Origin: Clostridia bacterium
Lineage (GTDB): Bacteria > Bacillota > Clostridia > Christensenellales > Aristaeellaceae
DNA: 38,860 nt
Assembly: GCA_017522345.1 (NCBI GenBank)
Contig: JAFWZN010000034.1
Span: 1-38,860 of the forward strand
Direction: 5' to 3'
Positions 1 through 8,191 of the stretch are shown here, piece after piece. A program made the translations under genes and the position numbers. The notes under the pieces were generated by a model that did not search any database, was not told the origin of the DNA, and saw only the letters and a list, made by a program, of their open reading frames with translations. Each line of letters opens with the position of its first letter. Positions within the stretch are counted from its first letter, which is position 1.

Positions 1-11
1 CTCTGTTTTTT

Positions 12-44
12 TCTCCGGGCTGTTGTGCAACAGCCCCTAATTTT
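12..44. terminator. Hairpin, possible terminator of a gene left of the window
   Basis: GGGCTGTTG at 18-26 pairs perfectly with CAACAGCCC at 27-35 or so, followed by a T-rich stretch (CTAATTTTATTT). This fits a plus-strand intrinsic terminator for a gene outside the window. A related GGGCTGCTGCA-type stem serves at 4722-4759 and 38726-38767, so this may be a favoured terminator sequence in this genome. Confidence 0.45.
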
Positions 45-49
45 ATTTC

Positions 50-120
50 AAAGGGACGGTTCCTATGATATATAGCAAAATATTGTTGGCAGGCGGAGAA
101 TATCAAAGGAACCGTCCTCT
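50..120. mobile_element. Short inverted-repeat element (MITE-like)
   Basis: GGACGGTTCCT at 54-64 is the exact reverse complement of AGGAACCGTCC at 107-117; the flanks (AAAG outside left, TCTT outside right) extend the match imperfectly. The 42-bp interior has no reading frame. Arms reading GGGACGGTTCC are common in Bacillota as ends of small non-autonomous elements linked to Y1/REP-type transposases; that link is from general knowledge and no transposase is visible here. Confidence 0.45.
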
Positions 121-143
121 TGACTTTGAACGTTTCGTTTCCT

Positions 144-172
144 CCGTAGGGGTCGATGCCCACATCGACCCG
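144..172. repeat. Dispersed palindromic repeat, copy 1
   Basis: Perfect stem GGGTCGATG/CATCGACCC around a CCCA loop, preceded by CCGTAG. Other copies lie at 231-259, 29142-29167 (inverted, with a compensatory change), 29195-29223 and 31085-31113. All are intergenic. Confidence 0.8.
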
Positions 173-230
173 GCTTCCTGATGGTAAAAAGCGTCCCGAA
201 AGGATCATGCCTTTGAACGTTTCGTTTCCT

Positions 231-259
231 CCGTAGGGGTCGATGCCCACATCGACCCG
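231..259. repeat. Dispersed palindromic repeat, copy 2
   Basis: Identical to copy 1 and created by the 87-bp tandem duplication. Confidence 0.8.
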
Positions 260-271
260 GCTTCCTGATGG

Positions 272-314
272 TAAAAAGCGTCCCGAAAGGATCATGCCTT
301 CGGGACGCTTGCTT
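272..314 (-). terminator. Terminator of the DUF1846 operon
   Basis: Read on the minus strand, AAGCGTCCCGAA pairs with TTCGGGACGCTT around a loop of about 10 nt and is followed by a T-run (TTTTTAC). It lies just after the stop codon of the DUF1846 gene. The distal arm is duplicated upstream by the 87-bp repeat. Confidence 0.75.
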
Positions 315-320
315 TATGTG

Positions 321-1805
321 TTATTTGTGATAGAGTTTCGTCGTCTCGTACACCGGCTCGCAGCTTACGTTAATGCCCAATCTTTTATAGGTTTTTTCGT
401 CCACCGAGGATAGGATGACGGAAAAGTGGGCGTCGCAGCCTTTCAGTTTTTCCAATTGTTTTTGGGCTAAGGCGGCGTTTTCGTCGGTGACTGCGCTTAC
501 GCACAGGGCGATCAGCATTTCGTCGGAATGAAGGCGCGGGTTGTGGTGACCGAGGTTTCGGGTTTTTAAATTGCTGATGGGCTCGATGACGGCGGGGGAA
601 ATGAGGTCGACTTCCTTGTCGATGCCGGCCAAGGCCTTCAGCGCGTTCAGCATCAGGGCTGCGGATGCGCCTAAAAGAGAGGAGGTTTTGCCGGTTACGA
701 TTCTGCCGTCGGGAAGCGTCATGGCTGCGGCGGGCGCGCCGGTGGTTTTTTCGCGCAGGAGCGCGGCGCTGACGGCCGGGCAGACCTCGGACGTGATATT
801 GGCTTTATTCATGATGAGCTCAAGCCTGCGCACAGCCTCTTCGTTTGTGCCTCCCTTTTTGAGGTCGCATTGCGCGGCGTAGTAACGGCGAAGAATCTCA
901 ACGCGCGAGGCTTGCGAGCAGATTTCATCATCGGTAATGCAGAAGCCGATCATGTTTACGCCCATGTCGGTCGGGGATTTATAGGGAGAAGCGCCCGAAA
1001 TGCGCTTCATGATTTCATTAAGGACCGGGAAGATTTCAACGTCTCTGTTGTAATTGACGGCCTTTGTATCGTAGGCTTCAAGGTGATAGGGGTCGATCAT
1101 ATTGACGTCGTCCAGATCGGCGGTCGCTGCTTCGTAGGCCAAATTGATCGGGTGCTTTAAGGGCAGATTCCAGATCGGGAAGGTTTCGAATTTGGCGTAG
1201 CCGGAGGAAACGCCCCTCTGGGAATCGTGGTACAGCTGGCTTAAGCAGGTTGCCATTTTGCCGCTGCCCGCAGCGGGCGCGGTAACAACCACCAGCGGAC
1301 GGGAGGTTTCGATGTAGTCGTTTCTTCCGAAGCCTTCCTCGCATACGATATTTTTGACGTCCGAGGGATAGCCTTTGATCGGATAATGGCGATAGGAGCG
1401 GATGCCGAGCGCGGTTAAGCGCTTTCTGAACTGATCCGCGCTGGGCTGACCCGAATACTGCGTGATGACGACGGAGCCGACGTACAGGCCCATGGATCTG
1501 AAGATATCCATCAGGCGCAAGACATCGTCGTCATAGGAGATGCCGAGGTCGCCGCGAATTTTATTTTTCTCGATATCGTTGGCGTTTATTACGATGACGA
1601 TTTCTACCTGGCTTTCAAAGGACAAAAGCATGCGCATTTTGCTGTCGGGCTCAAAGCCGGGCAATACGCGCGAAGCGTGGTAGTCGTCAAAGAGTTTTCC
1701 GCCGAATTCGAGATAGAGCTTTCCACCGAAAGTTTCGATGCGCTTTTTGATGTGGTTGGACTGAAGCGCGATATATTTTTCATTGTCGAAACCAATCCGT
1801 GCCAT
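321..1805 (-). CDS. DUF1846 (UPF0371) family protein
   Basis: This 494-residue protein matches the DUF1846 family along its whole length, which is the usual family size. The family has a known fold but no agreed biochemical role. A P-loop-like segment APAAGSGKM lies near residue 175, in the region the family uses for nucleotide or phosphate binding. There is no signal peptide or membrane segment, so it is probably cytosolic. The ATG at 1805 is supported by AGGGGGT about 10 nt upstream, and that site lies only 27 bp beyond the degV stop. It is therefore the last gene of the vanW-ridA-degV-DUF1846 run and is followed by a good terminator. Family assignment is firm; function is unknown. Confidence 0.9.
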   Translation of the reverse strand: MARIGFDNEKYIALQSNHIKKRIETFGGKLYLEFGGKLFDDYHASRVLPGFEPDSKMRMLLSFESQVEIVIVINANDIEKNKIRGDLGISYDDDVLRLMDIFRSMGLYVGSVVITQYSGQPSADQFRKRLTALGIRSYRHYPIKGYPSDVKNIVCEEGFGRNDYIETSRPLVVVTAPAAGSGKMATCLSQLYHDSQRGVSSGYAKFETFPIWNLPLKHPINLAYEAATADLDDVNMIDPYHLEAYDTKAVNYNRDVEIFPVLNEIMKRISGASPYKSPTDMGVNMIGFCITDDEICSQASRVEILRRYYAAQCDLKKGGTNEEAVRRLELIMNKANITSEVCPAVSAALLREKTTGAPAAAMTLPDGRIVTGKTSSLLGASAALMLNALKALAGIDKEVDLISPAVIEPISNLKTRNLGHHNPRLHSDEMLIALCVSAVTDENAALAQKQLEKLKGCDAHFSVILSSVDEKTYKRLGINVSCEPVYETTKLYHK

Positions 1806-1832
1806 TACCGCAAGACCCCCTTTTCGTACGAT

Positions 1833-2675
1833 TTATTTTTCAAAAAAGAGAATGCCGAGCGTGCCGGGGCCGCAATGGCTGGAAACGGTGCAGCCGGCGG
1901 TGGAGAAAAGAACCTTTGCGAAGGGGCGTATTGCAAGCACGGATTCCTTCACCTTCTGGCGGATTTCGTCCGATACGCCGGAATCGGTGATGTAGATGAG
2001 GTCAAGATCCGCATCGACCTTTTCAAGGCGGTCGCGCACATATTCGCAAAGCACTGCGGACATCTTGCCTCTGTACTTTTTGCAAACGTCCATCTTGCCG
2101 TTTTGAACCTCAATGCAGATGCGAAGGCGCAGAAGACCTGCGGCAAACGCGGTAACCGCTGAGCAGCGGCCGCCCTTGGCAAGGTAATCGACAGTGTCCA
2201 GAACGAAGCTGACGTTCAGCTTTTCGCGCTTTTCCATCAAAACATCGTAGATTTCCTTGGCGGATTTGCCTTCCTTGGCAAGATTTGCGCCGAGAATACA
2301 CAATAGGCCGATGCCGGTGGAAAGATTGTGGCTGTCAACGGCGTATACGCCGCCCATTTCTTCGGCTGCCATGCGGCAGTTCTGGAAGCATACGCTCATT
2401 TCGCCGGAGATGGTCAGGTGAACGATTTCATAGCCTTCCTCTCTCAGGGGCTTCCAGAAATCCATGTAATCCTGCATGGATACGGCGGCGGTCTTGGGCA
2501 GCTGGCCGCACTGCTTGATCTTTTCAAACATCACATCAGAGGTGATGTCGATGCCGTCGCGGTATTCGTTGTCCTGAATGCGGACGTAAAGGGGGATAGT
2601 TTTGATGCCGTATTCTTCAAGCTGGGCTTTTGTCATATCGCAGGTGGAATCGCAGGTGATGATGACTTTATTCAT
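1833..2675 (-). CDS. DegV family fatty-acid-binding protein
   Basis: The 280-residue product opens with the DegV signature (IITCDSTCDMT, residues 5-15) and keeps the later D-S-x-x-L-S-x-G segment near residues 114-121 (AVDSHNLSTG) that contacts the bound fatty acid. DegV/FakB proteins hold a fatty acid so that the FakA kinase can phosphorylate it, feeding exogenous fatty acids into phospholipid synthesis. No fakA is visible here, so the specific FakB role is inferred. The ATG at 2675 has GGAGG 9 nt upstream. It lies 18 bp after ridA and 27 bp before the DUF1846 gene, in the same transcription unit. The length is typical and no key motif appears missing. Confidence 0.9.
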   Translation of the reverse strand: MNKVIITCDSTCDMTKAQLEEYGIKTIPLYVRIQDNEYRDGIDITSDVMFEKIKQCGQLPKTAAVSMQDYMDFWKPLREEGYEIVHLTISGEMSVCFQNCRMAAEEMGGVYAVDSHNLSTGIGLLCILGANLAKEGKSAKEIYDVLMEKREKLNVSFVLDTVDYLAKGGRCSAVTAFAAGLLRLRICIEVQNGKMDVCKKYRGKMSAVLCEYVRDRLEKVDADLDLIYITDSGVSDEIRQKVKESVLAIRPFAKVLFSTAGCTVSSHCGPGTLGILFFEK

Positions 2676-2693
2676 GTTTCTTTCCTCCGTTTA

Positions 2694-3077
2694 TTAAAGC
2701 TCTCTGGCGGCGATGACTTCGATTTCAATCAGCGCGCCCTTGGGAAGTTTGGATACTTCGTAGCACGCGCGCGCGGGGAAGTTCGGGGCGAAATATTCGC
2801 CGTAGATGGCGTTTACCGCGCCGAAAGCGCCAAGGTCAGTCAGAAGCACGGTAGTCTTCAGAGCGTGTTTCATGGTGAGCCCTACTTCCTCGAGCACGGT
2901 TTTGATATTTTCAAGCGCCTGCCTTGCCTGCGCCTCGACGCCGCCTTCTACGATTTCATTGGTTGCGGGATCGAGGGGGATCATGCCGGAAACAAAGACC
3001 AGATCATTTGTCATGGTAAGCGTGGAATAGGGGCCGACGGCCTTGGGACCTTTTTCGGTATTGAAGCATGTCTTCAC
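2694..3077 (-). CDS. ridA: RidA family enamine/imine deaminase
   Basis: I start this gene at a GTG at 3077, giving 127 residues, because TAAGGAGG lies directly upstream and the family N-terminus (KGPKAVGPYS) begins a few residues in; a longer in-frame start at 3131 would sit inside vanW. RidA hydrolyses reactive enamine/imine intermediates such as 2-aminoacrylate released by PLP enzymes. The C-terminal signature R-A-C-Y-E-V-S-K-L-P-K-G with following IEIEVIA carries the conserved arginine that binds the substrate carboxylate. It follows vanW by 14 bp, with its ribosome binding site overlapping the vanW stop. The window also encodes serine dehydratase, but that is an iron-sulfur enzyme and no direct link is implied. 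Confidence 0.92.
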   Translation of the reverse strand: MKTCFNTEKGPKAVGPYSTLTMTNDLVFVSGMIPLDPATNEIVEGGVEAQARQALENIKTVLEEVGLTMKHALKTTVLLTDLGAFGAVNAIYGEYFAPNFPARACYEVSKLPKGALIEIEVIAAREL

Positions 3078-3091
3078 GGTGAACTTCCTCC

Positions 3092-4549
3092 TTATTGCTG
3101 ACCGTTTCCAATGGGATGAACGCCGACCCAATAAATGTCGCGCTCGCCCTCGTAATAATCGACGGATACTTCTTCTCGCTTGACTTCAAGCCCGGTATCC
3201 CAGTCGTAATAAATGCGCTCAAGCATACTGCGGCGGCCGAGCTTGCCTTCCTTTTTGAGCGTGTAGTCGTCTACATAATAGGCGTAAACGCCGGTTTCGT
3301 CCGGCACGGTTACGATGGAAGTGTTTTTGATGTTGTTCTGCAGGATGGTGGAGTACAGCTCTATTCTGTATTCCGGCCTTCTCCCGTAGATATTGACCAA
3401 AGCGTATTCGCGGGTGACGTCGGTGTAAATGTAGATATTATAATCGGTATTGTTGACGAACACGAAGTCGTCCTGCGCGTCTTCGCTGACGGCGGCGTCC
3501 ATGCTGGCTTTGCAGTAGGCGACGACCATGGAATGATTGTGGCGTTCGATGACGTCCATGCCCGCCTGAAGGAGCGCGGCGTACAGGGTGCTGGAGGCCT
3601 GACAAATACCGCCGCCCAGCCCCTCCGTGATGGTTGCGCCGTAATAGACGGTGGCTTCCTTATAGCCGCGAAGGGCGGTTCTCGCGCCGACCACTTCGTT
3701 AAAGGACACGGTTTCGCCGACTTTCACCTCAAATGCGTTGAAATTGGAAAGCGCGGTTCTGATATTGGAGCGGCGGGCGGAGGAGCTTCCTTCCAGAGAC
3801 GTTTGATAGGAAACGATTAGCTGAAGGCCCTCCTCGGCGTCGCCGGAGGAGATTGCGGCGGGCTTGACCTCAACCGGGAGCGGAATCTCCTTGGATACGC
3901 CGTCCTTCATGGCTTGGTCAAGCGTTTCGAAAAGCGCCCGCGCATCAAGCGCAAGGCCGTCCTTTGATTGGCTGAGAATAATGGGCTTGTCTGTGTCCAA
4001 AAGGATGTCTGCATCCTGAGGCGCTACATATACCTCCTGGGCGATACGGGCGGTATAGTTCTGAAGCGCGGATTCGTCATACGTGAATTTCGTCCATAAT
4101 TCCTGCGGGGAATATCGCAAGGACATCATCATGTTTTCCCGATCGGCGGTGCTGCCGGTATGGCCGAAAAACCATGCTTTTTCAAGCACCTCTTCCGTAT
4201 TGATGGAGGCGTTGAAATCCCGGGGGGTGAACGTCCACGCCTTATCGCCGTAGGTGAGGCGGTATTCGGCGTTTAAAATTCCTTCGGCCCATTTGTTCAG
4301 CATGCTTTCGCCCTGCTCGCGCGTGTAGGCGGACATGTCTACGGAATTGATGTATACGCCTTCAAGATAATAGTTGTTGTCAATGGTTTTGGCGCGCCGG
4401 ATGAGAACATATCCCGCCACGATCGCCACGACAAGCAGGATGGCGAAAAAGGGATTGGAAAATAAATCCCGGATTGTATTCTTTTTTTGCTTCGGCCTTT
4501 TGCGCACATGATTCGGCGCGGGGCGCCTGTTGATAGGCGGTCGCTGCAT
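3092..4549 (-). CDS. VanW family membrane-anchored protein
   Basis: The 485-residue product has a basic, proline-rich cytoplasmic tail (1-30), one membrane segment (about 34-50) and a long extracellular part. Residues about 60-200 resemble the putative peptidoglycan-binding region often placed before VanW. The VanW domain follows (about 240-375), with the family landmarks FNEVVG, GGGICQASSTLY and RHNHS. The last 100 residues look like a small beta-rich tail. VanW is named from vancomycin-resistance clusters, but its activity is unknown, and standalone copies such as this are common in Clostridia with no resistance link. The ATG at 4549 has GGAGGA 9 nt upstream and a consensus promoter at 4601-4629. 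It heads the vanW-ridA-degV-DUF1846 unit. Confidence 0.88.
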   Translation of the reverse strand: MQRPPINRRPAPNHVRKRPKQKKNTIRDLFSNPFFAILLVVAIVAGYVLIRRAKTIDNNYYLEGVYINSVDMSAYTREQGESMLNKWAEGILNAEYRLTYGDKAWTFTPRDFNASINTEEVLEKAWFFGHTGSTADRENMMMSLRYSPQELWTKFTYDESALQNYTARIAQEVYVAPQDADILLDTDKPIILSQSKDGLALDARALFETLDQAMKDGVSKEIPLPVEVKPAAISSGDAEEGLQLIVSYQTSLEGSSSARRSNIRTALSNFNAFEVKVGETVSFNEVVGARTALRGYKEATVYYGATITEGLGGGICQASSTLYAALLQAGMDVIERHNHSMVVAYCKASMDAAVSEDAQDDFVFVNNTDYNIYIYTDVTREYALVNIYGRRPEYRIELYSTILQNNIKNTSIVTVPDETGVYAYYVDDYTLKKEGKLGRRSMLERIYYDWDTGLEVKREEVSVDYYEGERDIYWVGVHPIGNGQQ

Positions 4550-4600
4550 TGTATTTATAATCCTCCGTGAAACTATACATCACACCATTTTACCTATTCT

Positions 4601-4629
4601 ATTATACACTACTGATGCGCTTTTTGCAA
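4601..4629 (-). promoter_or_regulatory. Promoter of vanW-ridA-degV-DUF1846
   Basis: On the minus strand TTGCAA (4624-4629) and TATAAT (4601-4606) are separated by exactly 17 bp, about 50 bp upstream of the vanW ATG. Confidence 0.7.
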
Positions 4630-4721
4630 ACATTTTTGCGTGCGGCGGAAACTGTAAAAGAAGCAGCCCGAAACAAAGGTTTCAAGACTGCTTCGAATGC
4701 GCCCGCAGGCGCGCTTCATTT

Positions 4722-4759
4722 AAAAGGGCTGCTGCAAATTTTTTGCAGCAGCCCTTTTA
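4722..4759 (-). terminator. Terminator after rpmF
   Basis: AAAGGGCTGCTGCAAA pairs with TTTGCAGCAGCCCTTT in a near-perfect 16-bp stem with T-runs on both sides, 18 bp after the rpmF stop. It separates yceD-rpmF from the vanW promoter. Confidence 0.85.
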
Positions 4760-4776
4760 TCGATAAGGTGCGGAAA

Positions 4777-4968
4777 TTATTTCTCTTCTTCCTCAACCTT
4801 GATTACCTGCTGACCATCGTAGTAGCCGCAGGATTTGCACGCGCGGTGCATCAGCTTCATCTTGCCGCACTTGGGGCACTTGCCGATGCCGGGCAGGCTG
4901 AGCTTCCAGTGCGCGGAACGACGGGAATTTCTTCTCGCCTTAGAAACTTTTCCTTTGGGTGTTGCCAT
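4777..4968 (-). CDS. rpmF: 50S ribosomal protein L32
   Basis: This 63-residue basic protein has the L32 N-terminus (MATPKGKVSKARRNSRR) and a zinc ribbon formed by C-P-K-C and C-K-S-C pairs. It is a component of the large ribosomal subunit. The ATG lies 2 bp after the yceD stop, and its ribosome binding site GGAGGTG is inside the yceD end, so the two are translationally close. The yceD-rpmF order is conserved across many bacteria. A strong terminator follows. The C-terminus is a short acidic tail (EEEEK). This is the zinc-binding form of L32, since all four cysteines are present. Confidence 0.97.
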   Translation of the reverse strand: MATPKGKVSKARRNSRRSAHWKLSLPGIGKCPKCGKMKLMHRACKSCGYYDGQQVIKVEEEEK

Positions 4969-4970
4969 GG

Positions 4971-5477
4971 TTACACCTCCTCATTGTTTTGATCGGATAA
5001 TAAACTATTCAATGCCGAAAACGGATTGAGTTTTCCTGAATCCTTCGGGCATGTGCATAGCTCGTGATTGCGGTTTTTACCGCACTTGGGACAGAGACCC
5101 TTGCAATCGTCTTTGCAAAGGAAACGGATGGGCAGCTCCAGGATGACCGCTTCCCGGATTACGGGCTCAAGCTCGATCTCGTAGCCGGTAATGGGGTATG
5201 CGTCCTCGCCGTCGCCGCCAACGACAAACACCGCGTCCAATTCCGCCTTCACCGGTTTTTCAATCGGAATTAAGCAGTTGGCACATTGGGTTTTTGCCAA
5301 AGCGGAGATTTTTCCGTTCACGTTGACTTCCTCGCCTGCGCCGAAGAATACGCCTTCAAAGCGAACGCTTGCCAGAGTGATCTCGTCTCCCATAACCTCG
5401 ATGGTTTCGTCGGGAAGCGTGATTTCCAGAGGGTACGATTGTCCGGGATTTTTGAGCGCGCGAGAAATGTTCAGCAT
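4971..5477 (-). CDS. YceD (DUF177) family protein
   Basis: I place the start at ATG 5477 (168 residues) rather than at an upstream GTG (5501), because GGAGG precedes it and the GTG itself is part of that site's neighbourhood. The protein matches DUF177/YceD, with a cysteine pair in the middle (C-A-N-C) and a cysteine-rich C-terminal half (C-K-D-D-C-K-G-L-C-P-K-C), which looks able to bind zinc. YceD has been linked to 23S rRNA accumulation in bacteria and plants, which fits its constant place next to rpmF. A clear sigma-A promoter lies at 5511-5539, so yceD-rpmF is transcribed separately from ackA. Confidence 0.9.
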   Translation of the reverse strand: MLNISRALKNPGQSYPLEITLPDETIEVMGDEITLASVRFEGVFFGAGEEVNVNGKISALAKTQCANCLIPIEKPVKAELDAVFVVGGDGEDAYPITGYEIELEPVIREAVILELPIRFLCKDDCKGLCPKCGKNRNHELCTCPKDSGKLNPFSALNSLLSDQNNEEV

Positions 5478-5510
5478 GGATTGATAAAAACCTCCCACCA
5501 CAGCCTATAT

Positions 5511-5539
5511 AGTATAGTCGCAACCGGGATATTTGTAAA
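5511..5539 (-). promoter_or_regulatory. Promoter of yceD-rpmF
   Basis: Minus-strand TTTACA (5534-5539) and TATACT (5511-5516) are separated by 17 bp, about 30 bp upstream of the yceD ATG. It sits in the short gap after the ackA stop; no terminator is visible there. Confidence 0.75.
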
Positions 5540-5558
5540 GTTATTTTTTGTATACGGT

Positions 5559-6767
5559 TTATTTAGAAGCGGTAAGTTCGAAGGTATCCAGCGCGATGGC
5601 CAGCTCCTCGTTGGTGGGGATGACCCAACAGGAGACCTTGCAGCCGGGCTTGGAAATCATGACTTCCTTGCCGCGGGTCTTGTTGGCTTCTTCGTCAACC
5701 TCTACGCCCAGGAACTCAAGGCCTTCAAGAACGCTTGCGCGGCCCTTGGCGTCGTTTTCGCCGATGCCGGCGGTAAAGATGATGGCGTCTACGCCGCCCA
5801 TGGCCGCTGCGTAGGAGCCGATGTACTTGCGGATGCCGTAGGCCCACATGTCAAGCGCGAGGCGGGCGTCTTCGTTTCCGTTTTCGGCGGCGGTGTTCAC
5901 GTCGCGCATGTCGCTGGATTCTCCGGAAATGCCGAGCAGACCGCTCTTTTTGTTGAGCATGTTGAGGGTATCGGTGACGGAGATGCCTTCCTTATTGGCG
6001 ATGAACTCGACAACCGCGGGATCGACGTTGCCGGAGCGGGTGCCCATCAGAACGCCCTCAAGAGGCGTTAAGCCCATGGAGGTGTCAACGCACTTTCCGT
6101 CAACAACGGCGGAGAGGGAGGAGCCGTTTCCTAAGTGGCAAACGATGATCTTGTCCGCCTTCTGGCCGTGGGCTTTCAAAACCTCGATGGCGCGGCCGGA
6201 GACGAAGCGATGGCTGGTGCCGTGGAAGCCGTAGCGGCGAACGGCGTGTTCCTTATAATACTTCATGGGAACGCCGTACATGAACGCCTTGGCGGGCATG
6301 GTCTGATGGAAAGCGGTGTCGAATACGGCGACCTGGGGCGTATTCGGCATAACGGCTTCGCAGGCGTTGATGCCCATTAAGTTGGCGGGGTTGTGGAGGG
6401 GGCCCAGGGGGATGCAGTCCTCGATGGCCTTTTTGCAGGCGTCGTCGATGATGCAGGAGGCGGTAAACTTGTCGCCGCCATGGAGCACGCGATGGCCGAC
6501 CGCAGCGATTTCGCTGACGTCTGCGATCACGCCGTGAGATTTGTCAACCAACGCTTCCAGAACCAGCTGGATGGCGGAGGTGTGATCTTTAAAGGAAGTT
6601 TCAACGACGAATTCCTGCTTGGTGCCCTCGCCGTACTTGTGGGTGAGCTTGCCGGTTTCCATGCCGATGCGCTCGGCAAGGCCCTTGGCGATGACGGAAT
6701 TGTCGGTCATGTCGAAAAGCTGATACTTAAGGGAGGAGGAACCGGCGTTGATAACGAGAATTTTCAT
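5559..6767 (-). CDS. ackA: Acetate kinase
   Basis: The 402-residue protein has the acetate kinase N-terminal motif (NAGSSSLKYQLF, with Asn7) and the later conserved segments HRVLHGG, the PLAPLHNP-like PLGPLHNP, FDTAFH, RRYGFHGTSH and GHLGNG-like CHLGNGSS. It converts acetyl phosphate and ADP to acetate and ATP, the last step of substrate-level phosphorylation in acetate-forming fermenters. The ATG at 6767 has AAGGAG upstream. It begins 21 bp after the pta stop, so the two form one operon driven by the promoter at 7838-7866. Length and all landmark motifs are normal. Confidence 0.97.
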   Translation of the reverse strand: MKILVINAGSSSLKYQLFDMTDNSVIAKGLAERIGMETGKLTHKYGEGTKQEFVVETSFKDHTSAIQLVLEALVDKSHGVIADVSEIAAVGHRVLHGGDKFTASCIIDDACKKAIEDCIPLGPLHNPANLMGINACEAVMPNTPQVAVFDTAFHQTMPAKAFMYGVPMKYYKEHAVRRYGFHGTSHRFVSGRAIEVLKAHGQKADKIIVCHLGNGSSLSAVVDGKCVDTSMGLTPLEGVLMGTRSGNVDPAVVEFIANKEGISVTDTLNMLNKKSGLLGISGESSDMRDVNTAAENGNEDARLALDMWAYGIRKYIGSYAAAMGGVDAIIFTAGIGENDAKGRASVLEGLEFLGVEVDEEANKTRGKEVMISKPGCKVSCWVIPTNEELAIALDTFELTASK

Positions 6768-6788
6768 TATTATATCTCCTTTTGAGCC

Positions 6789-7772
6789 TTACTGAGCCTG
6801 AACGGCGGTGATGGCGACGGTGGCAACGATGTCGTCTACGGAGCAGCCGCGGGACAGGTCGTTGCAGGGCTTGGCAATGCCCTGAAGGATCGGGCCATAG
6901 GCTTCGGCCTTGCCTAAGCGCTGAACGAGCTTGTAGCCGATGTTGCCTGCCTGAAGGTCGGGGAAGACGAGAACGTTGGCATAGCCCGCAACTTCGCTTC
7001 CGGGGCTCTTGAGCTGGCCGACTTCGGGAACGATGGCCGCGTCAAGCTGAAGTTCGCCGTCCAGCTTGAGCTCGGGCGCAAGCTCCTTGGCGAGCTTCGT
7101 CGCTTCCTGAACCTTGGTAACGTTATCATGCTTGGCGCTTCCCTTGGTGGAGAAGGAGAGCATCGCAACCTTGGGCTCGATTTCGCCCAGAGACTTGGCG
7201 GATTCCGCAGCGGCGACGGCGATGTTGGCGAGCTCCTCGGCGGTGGGGTTGGGGATAACGGCGCAGTCGGCAAAGATCATTACGCCGTACTCTTCGATGG
7301 GGCTTTCCATGAGGAAGCAGGAGGATACGGTCTTGATGCCGGGCTTGCACTTGATGATCTGAAGCGCGGGGCGCAGCATGTCGCCGGTGGAATGGATGGC
7401 GCCGGATACGAGACCGTCCGCGTCGCCCATCTTAACCATCATGACGCCGTAGAACATGGGATCGGCAACCTTCTTGGCAGCTTCTTCCTCGGTCATGCCC
7501 TTGGCCTTACGGATTTCATAAAGCGCGTTCGCGTATGCGGGCGCCTTTTCGCTGGCGGCGGGATCTACGATTTCGATGCCGCACAGGCAGGTGTTCGTTT
7601 CGGCGGCGACAGCCTTAACCTTTTCGGGGTTGCCTAAGACGGTGATCTTCGCGATGCCGGCCTTCACGATTTTCGCAGCGGCCTGGATGTTTCTGGTCTC
7701 TTCGCCTTCGGGAAGAACGATGTGCTTCACGTTCGCCTGGGCTTTGGCCATGATTCTGTCGATGATTGCCAT
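6789..7772 (-). CDS. pta: Phosphate acetyltransferase
   Basis: The start is taken at ATG 7772 (327 residues), since GGAGG lies 9 nt upstream and the family N-terminus (MAIIDRIMAKAQ) begins there; an upstream start at 7835 would overlap the promoter. This is the short single-domain Pta of Gram-positive bacteria, with landmarks HIVLPEGEETRN, KMGDADGLVSGA, and near the C-terminus YGPILQGIAKPCNDLSRGC. It converts acetyl-CoA and phosphate to acetyl phosphate, which AckA turns into ATP and acetate. The pta-ackA operon is a core energy module of fermentative Clostridia. No N-terminal regulatory domains such as those of enterobacterial Pta are present. Confidence 0.96.
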   Translation of the reverse strand: MAIIDRIMAKAQANVKHIVLPEGEETRNIQAAAKIVKAGIAKITVLGNPEKVKAVAAETNTCLCGIEIVDPAASEKAPAYANALYEIRKAKGMTEEEAAKKVADPMFYGVMMVKMGDADGLVSGAIHSTGDMLRPALQIIKCKPGIKTVSSCFLMESPIEEYGVMIFADCAVIPNPTAEELANIAVAAAESAKSLGEIEPKVAMLSFSTKGSAKHDNVTKVQEATKLAKELAPELKLDGELQLDAAIVPEVGQLKSPGSEVAGYANVLVFPDLQAGNIGYKLVQRLGKAEAYGPILQGIAKPCNDLSRGCSVDDIVATVAITAVQAQ

Positions 7773-7837
7773 ATCCAAAATCCTCCAAACAATTATTTCG
7801 AATCGTTCCGGAAAAATCCCGGTTAATATCAGCATAT

Positions 7838-7866
7838 ATTATATACCATTTTTGTGAATTTGGCAA
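7838..7866 (-). promoter_or_regulatory. Promoter of pta-ackA
   Basis: Minus-strand TTGCCA (7861-7866) and TATAAT (7838-7843) are separated by 17 bp, about 65 bp upstream of the pta ATG. The 7867-8012 stretch between this promoter and the rpmH promoter is AT-rich, non-coding, and shows no repeat or clear operator. Confidence 0.75.
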
Positions 7867-8012
7867 ATGTGATAAGACGTTTTTAATGCGTTCACAGGTT
7901 AATTTCCAATTGAACTATGGTTTTGAAATGTAATTTTTCGGGATAAAGGTTAAATTTCGTTTTTTCACCGTTTTTGTGTCGGAATTATTACACACAATCT
8001 CATGAGATTCGC

Positions 8013-8042
8013 TTGACAAACGCCCTTTCATTCCTTTATACT
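8013..8042 (+). promoter_or_regulatory. Promoter of rpmH cluster
   Basis: A perfect TTGACA (8013-8018) and TATACT (8037-8042) are separated by 18 bp. The rpmH ATG is about 150 bp downstream, leaving a long leader in which I see no obvious riboswitch or terminator. Confidence 0.8.
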
Positions 8043-8191
8043 TAGGAAGTTGTCTTTTGGAATGCCTGCCCGCGGACAAATAAGGTTTCCGCAGGCGATT
8101 CAAATAGGATGATAGCGAAAATCATCCATGCGGCGAACGGCATTCGACCGCGACGCCCGAAACGGGCGAAAAAAGAAAGGAAGTAGACCCT

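Larger units (their letters stand above)
124..297. repeat. Exact 87-bp tandem duplication
   Basis: Positions 124-210 and 211-297 are identical over 87 bp. Each unit holds one copy of the GGGTCGATG/CATCGACCC palindrome (about 144-172 and 231-259) and the left arm of the terminator of the minus-strand DUF1846 gene. Only the right-hand unit, next to the gene, still has the right arm and so forms a complete terminator. Confidence 0.9.

Noticed and set aside
3092..4549. VanW gene as evidence for vancomycin resistance
   Set aside because: VanW-family proteins are common without any van cluster; no vanH, vanA/B or vanX gene is present.
7861..8191. Possible oriC near rpmH
   Set aside because: The rpmH-jag cluster is often near the origin, but I find no array of DnaA boxes (TTATNCACA) in the AT-rich gap, and no dnaA or dnaN gene is in the window.
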